DNA of 64,000 nt from Reticulitermes lucifugus (taxonomy: Eukaryota > Arthropoda > Insecta > Blattodea > Rhinotermitidae): contig JAKCWW010000005.1 in NCBI GenBank assembly GCA_026260175.1, forward strand, positions 68,274 through 132,273. Direction: 5' to 3'. Position 1 is the stretch's first letter. Each line of letters begins with the position of its first letter. The notes under the pieces were generated by a model. The model saw nothing but the letters and a program-made list of their open reading frames with translations. It was not told the DNA's origin and ran no database searches. This document shows positions 12,862 to 24,999 of this stretch, in pieces. A program made the translations under genes and the position numbers.

Positions 12862-13396
12862 TAACTAACTACAAAGTAACGCTTCTCAATAACCCGGAAG
12901 AGCGAAGACCTCATATCAAAGTTCATACAGGGGCGCCATCCGTATAATTTAAATTTAAAATTTAATATAACTTTAATTTAGATACGATTTTTTGCTTACA
13001 GTTGCGTTACCTAGTAGTGACACTTGGCATGCAGATAGCTGCCTTTCACACAAACATTTAGAATTGTCGATGTAAGTCTTACTTATCCCCGTTCTTAACG
13101 TTTTTGGTTTTGTCCGGACTGAAGAAGTTAGCGTTAAGAGAGATCAGAGGGAGGCAGGAGATTTAAATGCTTTTAACCGTGATACAGGTATATGATTGTC
13201 GTTTTTAAGATTTATTAAACAACAAATATTTGTGCATTTTGTAAATTTCAGTTGTTTTAAAATTCATAATTTAGGAATTTCCTTTTCCTGTGTATGAGTA
13301 AAGAAGTTTCTCTCTCAAAGTTTCAAAATCTACTTTTGTTACTGGGTTTACTATAACATAACACGGAGGTGGAAATCAGGCTTTCGTAGCTTCATC

Positions 13397-13520
13397 TTCA
13401 TTGGCTGGGTTCAGTTGTTACTATGGCAACGGAAAGGCTGGGCGTAGGGACAGTATTTCTTCTATAATGGAAGAAGGGAACGTGTGCTGCCCAGTCAGGT
13501 AATGGTGAGACGCCATGTTG
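13397..13520 (+). promoter_or_regulatory. Candidate regulatory patch: CCAAT, X-box and YY1-like sites
   Basis: ATTGG (inverted CCAAT) lies near 13,400. GTTACTATGGCAAC (13,417-13,430) matches the RFX X-box consensus GTTRCCATGGCAAC at 13 of 14 positions. CGCCATGTT (about 13,511) fits the YY1 core. The patch is richer in G+C and CpG than its surroundings. About 40 bases beyond the X-box an ATG opens a ten-codon frame running into CAG followed by GTAATG, a donor-like junction. No downstream exon was recognised, so a promoter or first exon is speculative; an unrecognised repeat is the main alternative. Confidence 0.25.
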
Positions 13521-14041
13521 GGGTGGGAAATGTGACAATACAGCGCTGAAGCGCCGAAAAAAAGGAAAGGAACGCCATCACAAAATCATATAATATTCTC
13601 CTATAGACTGACTAAAACCTCCTGACCTAGACGCCATCTAGAGATTAACGGATCCTATAGAGGGCCTAGTTCTGAAGTTGTGTTATGTGGGACAGAGAAA
13701 CAAGATCATGCCTCTTAAGGCAACTTTTCATTTGCTGGTGACCATGCGCGGTAGCTGAATATGATGTAAGTAACTGTTATACACTTTCGTGCTGTCTTGA
13801 AAAGATTACAGTTAGCTTCAAGGAATTTACTTCCAAACGAACGTGCGGTCAAATGCATAAGATCTGTCACTTCTCTTTCAATATTCATGAAAGCACAAGT
13901 TGATGTATGAATTGTTTAAAGGGAAAAATATCGCCGTGCAGTTGTAGAAAGGTTTAATTTTTGATTCGAGTAGAAATCTTGGCACTCAGAAACTACGGTC
14001 ATGTACTAGCAATAGCATCCTGGAAAGGCGCAGTAGGCTAT

Positions 14042-14238
14042 GTATGGTTAAAAAATACGAATGGAAATAACATAGTGTTGTAAGCACACACAAGAAAGAA
14101 ATACAATTATCTCAATAAACACTACTTAACAAAACATTATTTGTGATATACAGATATTTCACGATTTTTCGCGGAACCTCTAAAGATATTCTGCGGAACC
14201 CTAAATTTTGGCGGAACGCTGATTGGGAAACACTACTG
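14042..14238. mobile_element. Short hAT-like MITE, one good end
   Basis: The right end, in reverse complement, begins CAGTAGTGTTTCCCAATC and continues GCGTTCCGCC, resembling hAT ends (CAGTGTTTCCCAA) with a following TTCCGC motif; GCGGAAC occurs three times inside. TAGGCTAT occurs exactly at 14,034-14,041 and 14,239-14,246, as an 8-bp target duplication would. The left end beside that 8-mer is poorly conserved, so the left boundary is uncertain. Confidence 0.45.
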
Positions 14239-14246
14239 TAGGCTAT

Positions 14247-16394
14247 TAATGGAAAAGCAAACGAATTTCTTTAATAGTCGTTGGAAAGATTTTTAAATTT
14301 TGAAGTGTTTTCATCTATTATTTTAACAGTGTATTGCGAAATTAGGTTAAGGGAGAAAACACTGGAAAATTTTAACGACATTCTTACAAAAGGTTACTAA
14401 GGGAACACACTTCAGACCTAGTGCTTGTGTGGTAGACTTCCTAAAAATATTATAAGGCCTAAATGCTTCACTTATTTTATTAAACACATTCCCTGAGATA
14501 AATCTGGACATTTAAGCAGGCTATCCTGAAGAGCTCCTTATTCAAAGTACGTACTTGCCAAAAGGACACACACAGACGCCAATTGTCAGAAAAAATTTCG
14601 ACAGAAAATCTAAGTCTACGAAGCATAAATTTTATATAGATTATGACCTTTAAAACCAGCTTCTACCTCAAAGAAAACAAGACGTTTCTCCGTTACACAC
14701 CTCAAATTCTTAATGCTGTTAAGGGAAATATTATAATGTAACTTTATTCCAAGAATCGTATGAAAAAACAAACACAGTACCTGGACACATTCAGAATTCC
14801 TAATGTCAAAACAAGCCATAGCTCTTGTTACCAATGGGCCTTAAAGAGTGAATGGTTGTCGTAAATACTGACGCGGCAGTTGAGAAAAATCTGACTTGCA
14901 TTTGGCGAAGGGTGGATCTAGGTTAAAATTAATCTCACAAAACGGGAAACTGGATAAACTATATTGACACATAAAGTTACAATAGATCTTTATCTAATTC
15001 CATAATTGTTTTATTGTGTTCTTATTCTATATAATCATTTTTTCTCCCAATTTCCAATCTTAATGGATAGTCCCACGACGCCAACACCCAGTAATCAACA
15101 CATGTGCTTAATAAATGTTATTAGGACTTGTAAAATTCAGGAAAGGCGAAACTTGACACAAGTGCAGTTTGTGTCTAGGTTACCGACCTACATAAGTGTG
15201 AGATTGATCCTTTAAAATAAAAATATGGTGATATTAATAGCAATTTTCTGTCCACGAGAAACCGAATTTTATAGGATGATTTATCTGGTTGCAAATCATT
15301 TCGCACCTTGAATACATCGTTAAATGCGGGTGTCATTCTTCTGTAAAAAATAAGGAAATCAGTGCCTGGATTGCTTAATTAAGCTTAATTGCTTTACATG
15401 TTAAGTATTTAACTCATCCAAATATTGCTATAAATATTTTAACATTCTTATTACTGCTCCAGTACTGTCAGAATCCTTTTAATGGGTACCTAACTTAAAA
15501 TATTCAACCTGAACATCTGCAGCACAATCTATTCTATTAAAATGCGCTTATTTTATTAAACATAATAAACTAACAATACTTTATGACGCTTGAAATTTGT
15601 ATACAGTTTAATGATACACAAAAACATTTAGGACAAATTTAATCCTAATTAGTGGAAGAGGATACTCGTATATTACGGAACAGAATGTAAATTTTCGGCC
15701 CCGCATTTGGTGCTATTTCATTCTCGTGGAAAATATTATCCACTGATAAAGACATGCTTCAATACTTCAATGTAATTTCATTCAAAAAGTGCATTTTTAT
15801 ACATGTTTATAATGTTTTAAGCATTTATTTTGAAATATAAATTTAAGTTACTGTACATTGCTCTTTATAAATAGAGTTAAAATACAGTAATTTTTGTGAA
15901 TAGTGTTTGCATGACGGAAAGTTAGAGGTCCTATAATATGGATCTGCATGTCTTACTGTAGGAATACTGCTGTGTCCTTCGCGCTCTCGCAAATTATTTT
16001 AACGTACTTGGGCCCTTGATCAGTATACTTGGATAACTATGAAACTATATAAAGAGGAAATTCGTCACCTAACGTTGCTAGTAAGTTATAGTTAAATCTC
16101 AAACATTACTAAGGGATGTGTATACTGTTAGGAAGTAGAAGGTATGGAATGTATACACATTCTGGTGTTTAAACTTCTTGGAAGAAAACCACTTTGAAGG
16201 TAGAGAATGAATGGGGAGAATAAATTATAATGGATCGAAGGGAGACAGGAAATGATGATAGGAGGTAAGCATAACTAAGTGTGGAAGGTATCCAATGGCG
16301 ATTTTTGATAGTAGCTGTACTGAAACTTTAGGTTTTATTGCGAGAGTTAAACGAGAAATTCAAGACAGCAAAGTTAATCTTGAGAAACCAATAA
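14247..16394. other. AT-rich stretch without recognised features
   Basis: Short frames only (up to 72 codons). No dispersed repeat recognised by eye. Confidence 0.45.
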
Positions 16395-16620
16395 TCGATG
16401 ATGTTCTAGAGAAACGTCCTGCCTACTTTGGAAGCCGAAAGTTTATTACCGTATTTCAAGAGTTCCCAGTTGGTTCCTATCCTGAGCCACATTAATCTGA
16501 TCCAGATATCTTCTCCTATTGCTGTAAGTTCCACTTCAATGTTATAATCACGTCTCCTTCTGAGTCTTGCTAGTACGTTATTACCTTTATGTTTTACGAC
16601 CACAACTTGATGAACATCTA
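16395..16620 (-). mobile_element. LINE reverse-transcriptase tail, decayed
   Basis: The minus-strand frame 16,406-16,603 contains LARLRRRRDYNIEVEL followed by a stretch ending LMWLRIGTNW. These align with the C-terminal end of the main LINE family here ([20 protein letters not shown] at 62.3 kb). The plus-strand shadow contains RKFITVF, matching the antisense RRFITAF of that copy. Only the last 60 or so codons are recognisable and they have diverged. Confidence 0.65.
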
Positions 16621-17300
16621 TATCATAGCAATCGTATTGATAAACCTCTCCTTTCTCGTTTTCTGTGTCTTGATTGTTTGAATAAAATCCAGCGAACAGT
16701 AGGCTTAATAATTGTGAAGCTCTGTATTAAATTATATATTTCCAACCTCCTGTTATTCCTCAGTCCCAGGTTCAAACATACCCCTTAGCACGCTGCTCTC
16801 AAACACAATAAACCACTGTTCTTCCCTTTATATGACAGACTATTTCATTTCCAGAGAGAAAGGTACCAAAATTAAAATTTGTGTAGGTTTTAATATTTAA
16901 GTTCTTAGAGGGGGGTAGGAATAAAGTAAATTTTGATGACTATTAGTAAGCATTTACAGAAGTTTATTTGCTCTTGATTGCTTCTTGCATGCAATTTTTG
17001 TTAAATATTACTGCTGTTTCTAAACATCTGAGTTACCAAATTTTCAGGGCCTTATTAGTTGTGTTAGTTTTGTTCTGCAAAGGGATAACAGGGCTTAAAA
17101 TGTAAGTTGCAGGACTACATTATGTTCTCTTGCGCCCTTGCTGGCGTCTAATGCAGTCTGTGTTTCGTTTTAGGGCATATTTCCACCTAAAAGTTTTCGT
17201 CTGTTCTTACGTACGATATTAGATTTTAGGTAATAATTTTTTGGATAATACTTCTTATGTAACTGAGATGGTAACACAGTACGAAGTTATCATTATCATA
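16621..17300. other. Stretch with no clear feature
   Basis: The plus strand 16,730-16,800 is pyrimidine-rich and could be older antisense LINE sequence continuing from the fragment before it. I cannot align it with confidence. Confidence 0.3.
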
Positions 17301-17340
17301 GTCGTCGTCGTCGTCATCATCATCATCATCATCATCATCA
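17301..17340. repeat. Compound (GTC)n(ATC)n microsatellite
   Basis: Five GTC units pass directly into about eight ATC units, so one trinucleotide repeat changes into another by a single base. Confidence 0.9.
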
Positions 17341-17364
17341 ATATAAAAATTGAAGCACCAGTTC

Positions 17365-17545
17365 AAGACAACGTGTGATGGAGCGAGACGAAACTCCACG
17401 CATTCAACGGTAGATTGTTAAGTGGTATCGTGGAGGTCAGGTGGCTTTTCTCACAGGAAAAATTCCATACTACCCATCTGATAGTAAGCCTAAATGGCCC
17501 ATCGTCTTTTCGAAAGTGGTAGAAAAAAATAAAAATTTCTGTCCT
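17365..17545 (-). mobile_element. SINE family A copy, strongly diverged
   Basis: Reverse-complement similarity: ACTCCACGCATTCAACGG at 17,391, GTGGAGGTCAGGTGGC at 17,429, and later GGTAGAAAAAAATAAAAATT in the place of the AAAATCTC-rich zone of other copies. The head is not recognisable. Confidence 0.5.
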
Positions 17546-18927
17546 TTTCAGGAATTATTCAGATTTTATCACATTATGTTATCCCACCTGATACTTTGAT
17601 CACATTTTTAAAATTTAAGTTACTTTAAAACAAAGGAAAAATTTTCTAATATCTCGTACATTAATAATTGACCAACTGCCTTTTGTCTACAGCTTAATAA
17701 AGGCCAGCAATGAGGAAATGAAACCGTCAGTCGCAACAGTGTTTGTATTAGTTTATTGCCACTCTGTGTACATGAAATGGGTTGTTACAGTCATTAATTT
17801 ACATCTAATAATATGGTCGATGAAAATCAAAAAGCCTATATAACTTAAAAGATACATTTATCTTCGCTGCTGTAACTTGTTTAGAAGTGACCATTGTAAC
17901 TGAAAAAATGTCCACGTCATCTGCAATAAACTTGCCATGTCTCTACGAATACTGCTGTAGGCCTATGATCTATGACAATGAAATATCCTACTTCTCGGCA
18001 ACGAAACACCACTCTTTTTCTTAAGGGCGTAACACCAAATTACTATAATTTTCATAAGCCTCCTATGTAATTTCATCTCCATCTCCAATTTAAAATCTTG
18101 TCTCCATGTCGACCGAACACCTGGTGGAAACCACTGTCATTTAAATATTTTCAAGAAAATATGGTATAATTTATGTAACAATCAGACTACTGGCATATAG
18201 TGTTCTGGTTTCAACAAAGGGTTCGCAGCCGGTGACACGAATCATAACACAGCTAAACTTGAGCAAATTGCATGGGAAATTTGTGGTTTCATTTAATTAA
18301 CTGAGCCCTGAAGACATTTACACCACACGTCGGCAACCTCAGAATCACGGACCGACGGCTGTTTCTTATTAGTATATAACAACTACACCGATAAAACTGT
18401 CCCGTTTTTTCGTTGATTTAATTTGCATTTTTAATATCACAGCACACGTTCTGTCTCGTATCTGAAGTATTACTCCCTCTTTTAATAAGTTTTAAGAATG
18501 AGATATTTTGCTGTAAAATACTATTCTTTTAATGTTAAAAGGAATTGTTTATACATCAATATATACTAACACTTGAAAGCTTATGTGTTCATAGTTGCGG
18601 AGTGGCAACTACAAATAAGTATTTTCGTAATGAAACTGTTATTGTGCTTAGACTAAATGTCAGACAGATCTCATTTTACAGGGCACTTATTTATTTTGAA
18701 TTACAAATTATTGTGTGGTTAATTTGGAATTAATGAGAAGGAATGTGCTACTTTACTGCTATCGGACTTCTTTGTTTTCCTGTATATTCTGCCTTTCCAT
18801 TTCTTATAAATTCTTGACTTTCGTGACGAAGAACAAGTGTTCCGCTACGATAAGGCAGTGTTCAGAAAAATTACACCGCACAGTCTGTTCGCACTGGAAT
18901 TTTGTGTCAAGAAATATGAAGGATTAA
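17546..18927. other. AT-rich stretch without recognised features
   Basis: Short frames only. At about 18,308-18,336 a partial CCTGAAGAC...ACGTCGGCAAC resembles the structured GAAAC motif found elsewhere but lacks its GAAA. Confidence 0.4.
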
Positions 18928-19413
18928 ATGCCTTCATCATTTCACAGAAGAAGTTGGACCAAATTACAATGCATCCTTCAAGTGCCGAATCTAGAGAGGG
19001 TAAACTTTAAACCCTTAGGTCGACATACATTTTTTTCAGGGGACAAAGCGCAAGGTTTCAATTTAGACTTTTGTTTTCATGTCAGTGACAACGTGTCGGA
19101 CGAAACTGCTGCCTTCATTTTCAGTGCATATTTCTGCAGGCGTAAGAAACAATTTCTTTATTCCGGATCTGTTGGTGACCTTCAAATAAATACACGTCGT
19201 CGTACCTTAGAATATTATTATACCAGACCTATTCTTCAGAGCAAAGTCAGGTACTACAGTAATACTAATTTGTGTATAATGAAAGGATTAATACGAGGCT
19301 TTACGTCATTGTCATTGCCATACATCTTGGTCTTCACGTGCAAATCAGTAGCTGTGCTTCTAATGGTTTTTAGACCCGTTTCTCAGAAGCGAAATCGTAA
19401 GTGGCCTACATAA
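18928..19413 (+). other. Unrecognised 161-codon open frame
   Basis: This is the longest frame in the window that is neither repeat-internal nor antisense to a known repeat. An in-frame TAA directly precedes its ATG. The product is basic, with Cys and Phe scattered; residues near the C-terminus (SLPYILVFTCKSVAVLLMVF) are hydrophobic enough for one membrane segment. I recognise no domain. With the local base composition a frame this long is expected by chance roughly once in ten or more such windows, so a spurious frame or an old repeat remains more likely than a gene. Confidence 0.12.
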
Positions 19414-22400
19414 ACTACGCCGATTTTTGACAGAAATTCGATTGCATAGTATTGTTTAATCTTTGTCTCAGAATTTTCCATGACGCAAATAAGGAGACTG
19501 GAAAACTGCGAACTGAAGTTGTAACTAGCACTTAAATACATAATAGCTAATAGCTAATTCTGCGCTGTGTATCATCTTATCTTCAAATCGGGGTCCAAAA
19601 TTCAGTGCACAATATTGGCTTTTCCTTCTCAGCTGCTTACACTTCCGGTATTATGGAAAGTTACAAAATTCTTACATTTTTAGTGCCTCTCCAAATTAAG
19701 AGATACTGGCTTGTATAAATAATTTTTTGCCTTTTTCTTTGCAATTATGAGATAAAAGAATTATTGGTAGAAATAGCCCATAGCTGGTGTAAACCTGGTG
19801 TTTTGAATATTTATATCATATTGATTACTAATTTTTTAATCTTATTTTTATTTTATTACAATAATTGCATTAAATATGTTGTTCCACATAACCTTGACCT
19901 AGGCCGACGTAACATTGCTATGCAGAAGCGTCCAAGGCTTTTTCAATAGATCATTTACGTTGTAGTAATTAAGTTACTAATAAGAAAGTCAAGGAAAATG
20001 GCAGCAAATGTAATACATGAGTAGAAAATAGAAATTAACAAATAACTACAGCACGTTACGTGTATGTTGCTGCAGAACAGGAGAGAGTAATCTGGGCTGC
20101 GTGGGGTCTGGCGTTCATCACCACGTTACGAGACAGTTGTTCATATCAAGAAGGGAAATTTAAACACTGTAACTACTTCAGGCTGCAAGCTGCTCCATAC
20201 TAAAACACCAATTTATTTCTTGTGAAGAAATAAGCTCTCCTTCAATGTATCCTAGTTTTACCACAGACCACAGCACCGTATACGTTAGATGTTTAAACAC
20301 GTCCAGTGAGCATAAAGTATTTTAAGCTAGGACACAGCTGTGACATTACATGAACTTATTCAACAGTAACACGATCGTCATGACGGTTATGTGACATGGA
20401 TATTTTACGTCAGGCCCAGTGGAGAGGAATGACTTTCACTTCGTAAGAATTTACACGAACGTGTGTGCTCAAGAGAGCTTGGAGAACTTTCCAGCTTGTC
20501 GCTTCCTTGAAATTTCCCAGACGGAAGAAAAGAGCTAAAAGGCTATAATATGTATTTTAACTCTCAGTTGACATCGATAATTAAAATAAAATGACACCAA
20601 ACGGAATTGTATCCATTTATTATGAGATTTGAAAAATAAAATTCATTTGATCTGCTACATATATTTTTATCTTCAACGCACCTGTTGAACTTAGGACAGA
20701 CCAGTGGTGGACTGTTTTGAACACGAAAACTAGCTTTAAAATTTTATAAAAGACGGGATATTTTTGAGCAGCTGAACGCCTATTCGGCTCTCAAGCAGCA
20801 GGCCTACACTTCTGAAGTCTGTTAATTGTGTACATACAGAGCACAGAAATATGTGAGACTGTTGCTTGAGGTATTTGTGCAGGACCTGAAACAAAACAGA
20901 TTGAAGGATATACTTCTTTACAAATAGATTTTTTTACTCTGAAGTTCTGATCACCTTTACAACGGGCGATGAGGCAGTTTCCTATAAAAGACCGACAGGC
21001 TGCTCTATATTTTTAATTAGACTTTTTGCCCTTCAAACACACTGTAAAGAATATCAAATTGTTGAAAAATGTAAGGGTTATGTTGATAATTGTACTATAA
21101 TCCTCTCCCTTTAAGAGGAGCATAAAGATATACGCTTTCTATTGAAGGCATCAATTAATCAGAATATTTCAATCTCAGACAGAATGTGACAGAGGATTAG
21201 TGAAGAATGCATGACACTAAATTTATAATCTGTGTATAAGTACGTACATAATTTCAGGAAGTCAAATAAATAATTGTTGTGTTTTTTAATATTGTAATAT
21301 ATTCTGGATATGCCTGTTTAAAATCTCGGTTGGGAAATCAACTGTCATGAAAGGATATACTCCTGATTCTCTCAATTTCTCCTGCCGAATGCCGGAATGG
21401 TATATACCTTAAAACACGCCACATCTAATCCCTCCCCAATAATTTAAATTTCACTGAAAGCTATTTCCTAGCAATTTTATTCTAAATAACTGCTACAATT
21501 AACAGAGCTTCTTCATATAACATACAATTAGTTACTTAATTAATTATTTGTACATTTTAAATACGCCTAAATAATTTTCAAAAATCTTACTAGGATGTGT
21601 GAAAGCAGAAATATTGTTTTTTAAGACTAAGTGTAACTGGATTGTTCAATTTAATTGTTTTTCATTTGCAATCTAAATTAAATTTTAGTGTTAATATAAC
21701 TCTGAGTTATTGTGGGTGCTAAAACCATGTCAAAATGTTACGTACAATACAGATAACTCAACTGTTCTTAAAAGGCCTGTAGTTTGACGTCACGTTCCTA
21801 AATACAGCAGTCTATGGCCCGACACGAACACATATGTATTTCGTAGGTGTTTATAGAAGCAGTTATATATAGTTAAAGTGGCGAGGCGCACATTACACGC
21901 TATGGAATGGCATCCCTATGGACATCCTACAGAACTGCCCGGCATCAGCAACGAAACAGAGGTATGTTTGAAGGCACAGTAGACTCTTCCTCTCTTCAGA
22001 CCATATAATGCAGACACTGCATTACAAATTGTGGTGCTCTATAAGGTCCGCATATACTCGTATGCCAAGCCGAGAGATTTCCTCAAGCAGCGACAAGCTC
22101 TTAGCACATTAAAGACTCGTTGTGTTAGAAATTGTTATTACTGTGAGACCGTAAATATATTAGTTAATATAATTAACTACATTTCACATGATCAGAGGGA
22201 ACCTTCCTGTTACTGCATTACTAAAATTATATAAATTTTTAGTTATTTTTCCAAGCTTCTTTATGGTAGTGAAACTTTAAAATGGCGAGAGCAAAAAGGG
22301 GTGTCTTTAAAAATTGCTGGAGAAGAAGAAACCCATTTTTAAAGAAATTATGAAATTAGATTTTGACATGATAAGGTTTAAAATAAGCAATAAATTTGAA

Positions 22401-22649
22401 AAATGTAGAAATAATGGAGTAAAATTGCTAAATTGACTCATTCCAAAATAATTTCCGACATATCCACTACTATCAATCTGGATTAATAAGACACTTTGTT
22501 CTTCAAAAATTATATCGGAAAATACAAATTTTATAACGGAAGAAATATAACAAGAAGAATAAGAAAGGCGTGACGCCTTATTTCTAACAATTTCTTGCTT
22601 TTCAATTCGTCGAGGCGAGAAAATTTAAAATGTTGGCGTATTTGCATGT
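19414..22649. other. AT-rich stretch without recognised genes
   Basis: Short frames only. A palindromic CRE, TGACGTCA, lies at 21,785-21,792. No dispersed repeat recognised. Confidence 0.4.
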
Positions 22650-22667
22650 GTATATATATATATATAC
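22650..22667. repeat. (TA)n microsatellite
   Basis: Nine or so TA units just upstream of the SINE insertion site. Confidence 0.9.
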
Positions 22668-22668
22668 A

Positions 22669-22681
22669 TATAATCACAATT
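22669..22681 (+). repeat. Target-site duplication, left copy
   Basis: TATAATCACAATT, identical to 22,968-22,980, directly flanks the SINE. Confidence 0.9.
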
Positions 22682-22967
22682 AGTTGGCCAGGATAGCTCA
22701 GTCGGTGTAGCGACTCGCTACGGGCTGAACGGTCCGGAGATGGAATCCCGGTGGGGGTGAGATTTTTTGCAGCTGTCCAAACCGGCCCAGGGGCCCACCC
22801 AGCCTCCCATACAATGGCTATCGGGTCTCTTTTCCGGGAGTAAAGCGGCCGGGGCGTGGAGTTGACCACCCACCCCCATCCAGCGCCGAGGTTAAAGAAA
22901 GAGTAGAGCTATACTTCTACTCCCCCTCTGGACCTTCATGGCCTGTTCTAGGGAGAACTTTATCTTT
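22682..22967 (+). mobile_element. Complete tRNA-derived SINE, family A (reference copy)
   Basis: The head is tRNA-like: an A box TAGCTCAGTCGG at 22,694-22,705 matches the pol III consensus, and a worn B box (GGAGATGGAATCC) lies at about 22,736-22,748. The body runs through GGGGCCCACCCAGCCTCCC, TTTCCGGGAGTAAAGCGGCC and CCAGCGCCGAGGTTAAAGAA to a 3' end in TTTATCTTTT. A perfect 13-bp target duplication flanks it, so both ends are certain and the length is 286 bp. SINEs of this kind are copied by pol III and mobilised by a LINE. The 112-codon minus-strand frame over it is a by-product. Confidence 0.95.
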
Positions 22968-22980
22968 TATAATCACAATT
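22968..22980 (+). repeat. Target-site duplication, right copy
   Basis: TATAATCACAATT, a perfect copy of 22,669-22,681. Confidence 0.9.
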
Positions 22981-23094
22981 TTTCTGTGGACGTAACCAGA
23001 CTCTTTAAAACTGAACATGTAAATTATCCAACATTTTAATCCAATTCCACGCACTTATTATTAATTCGCATCCTTCGTTATTATTTAGGTGTCA

Positions 23095-23240
23095 GAATCG
23101 AGGAGGAATGTATGAGCCGGACATGGCAGCCTATATAGGAGATATCGCAAATGTATACAAAATTTATGCTGGACAAGTTTAAGGATAGAGCCCACTTGGA
23201 AGACCTAGGCGTAGATGGGATTATAATAATAAAATATTTT
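23095..23240 (+). mobile_element. LINE reverse-transcriptase tail, decayed
   Basis: The DNA CCACTTGGAAGACCTAGGCG then TAGATGGGA (23,193-23,221) is nearly the same as the segment encoding PLGRPRRRW in the main LINE family. Upstream, GCCGGACATG...GCCTATATAGGAGATATCGC aligns with the AGHVA...GE region of the family. The reading frame is shifted and interrupted. Confidence 0.75.
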
Positions 23241-24203
23241 GTGAAGTCAGAATAATAAAGCGGCTTTCTGTGAGCGCGGTAAGGCGTAGAAGGTTCTATA
23301 CAGAGAGCGGAATATTTTGACTAATTCAATAACCGTGTTTCTCAAGAACAACCCATTTTCATTGAATTTTATATCTGTGTATGAAGTCATTCATTTCGTA
23401 ACCTTTACTTATGCAATTTAATGTCGCTCTGCAAATTACGATTGCGGTTTTACTTGCACACAAGTGTGTATTACGTTAAATTTAATCGTCAATCCGTTAT
23501 TATGCATTCATATAATTTATCCATCACTCGAATTATCCATGCAATTACAAATATTTAAGATGTATAATTTAAACTACTAAAGAAAAAGTAAATTTGAACA
23601 AATGCTATGTAAGAATAAATAAACCGTGCCACAAATTAAATCACAAAAACTACATGGACAATAACATGTTTTCATATTGTGACTGCCAAACCCACCTTTA
23701 CTAAAATACTCAAAAGGTATATTTTTAAAATTACACTGCTTATACAGATGTAATTTCAAAGAGAATTCTACTTCGACACTGAGGAATTTTCTCATAAAAT
23801 AGCCTCCAAATGAACTCACATCACTCGTATTATCAAAATAAATTTACTGTCTTAAGCTTAAGTACTAAATAATCAGCTATAAGGTATTCCGACCCTAATT
23901 TGTTGCACTTGTCTTGAAAACATGTTACGGTATTTATGTTTTATAACAGGAAACTTGAGTTCCGGCAGGTGGGTTATTTTAAAGCTGAGATTTTATTACC
24001 TTAAACGTTTCATATCTTATGAAGATATGACACATAGCTCTTACAGTGCCTTTGCTATTCGTAACGTGCTTACACCAAAATGATAGTCTCAAGTCACGCG
24101 AAAACAAGTAGTAAGAAACGGACACGCTGAGTCGCCTGAATGCAGCAGGAAGTGATAACGACTAATGTATAGGTTGACGTAAAATTAATTAAATTAATCC
24201 GCA
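23241..24203. other. AT-rich stretch without recognised features
   Basis: Short frames only (up to 80 codons, minus strand 23,577-23,819, unrecognised). Confidence 0.4.
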
Positions 24204-24420
24204 TGTACCACTTGTGGAGGTGAACAAACAGTAGAACATCTACTATTTGATTGCCCCATATTCGGACACAGNNNNNNNNNNNNNNNNNNNNNNNNNNNNN
24301 NNNNNNNNNNNNNNNNNNNNNNNNNNNNNNNNNNNNNNNNNNNNNNNNNNNNNNNNNAAAAACATTTCATTAATTTTATACACCATATCAATAGAAAATT
24401 GTAAGTAACAATATTGTTAT
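24204..24420 (+). mobile_element. LINE ORF2 zinc-knuckle tail, interrupted by a gap
   Basis: From 24,204 the frame reads CTTCGGEQTVEHLLFDCP: C-x2-C, then H-x4-C, the zinc-knuckle (zf-RVT) arrangement seen after the reverse transcriptase of many non-LTR retrotransposons. An in-frame stop lies three codons upstream, so the copy is dead. N's begin at 24,272. After the gap a short AT-rich tail could be the LINE's end. It differs from the GKRPLGRP family. Confidence 0.75.
24272..24357. other. Assembly gap, 86 N
   Basis: Run of N inside the LINE remnant. The frame of 65 codons across it on the minus strand is meaningless. Confidence 0.99.
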
Positions 24421-24999
24421 TATACGTACTTGGTTAAACTTTAACCCTAATATACACATGTAAAATAGGGTTTGTTTTTCGAAAAAAAAAATCCACATGT
24501 ACACACACAAATATGTATAGGTCTGTATGTGCAAGCGTATTCTACACACGTTACATAAATTTTCAATTATTTTTTGTAATTGAAATAAAATATTTTAGAA
24601 TTTTTAAGCCTTAAGATTTTATTTGGAGGACAGCACACACATGAGTTGGAATGGATCGGTTAGGAGATGGATTGCCTATGATCCGTATGATGTGGCTCAT
24701 TCTCAGCAGGGATGGCACTTGCCACCATGTTCACACAGGTCACATGGCTATTGCGCTGAGTAGGTTTCTCACTTCGTTTACAGCGACTGGAACATTAGAT
24801 GCAGTTTATTTCAGACGTAAAGAGTACGTGGAGACAGACCTTTGCTTCCGTTGTGTCTTGCCATCTTAAGCGTGATGCCTAAATAAGCACATAGACGTAA
24901 CTTCCTTTTGCTTTATCCTCTCCTACTATGAACCAGCCGGAAAGACAATTAAGGTAAAGTAAGCTTGCGCCTGCGCTCGCCAAGAAAGCATATGTTAGA
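24421..24999. other. Stretch without recognised features
   Basis: A 72-codon plus frame at 24,651-24,869 is unrecognised. Nothing else seen. Confidence 0.35.

Noticed and set aside
22694-22748. Functional tRNA gene
   Set aside because: The A box is good but the B box is worn, no cloverleaf closes, and the segment is the head of a 286-bp SINE with target duplications.
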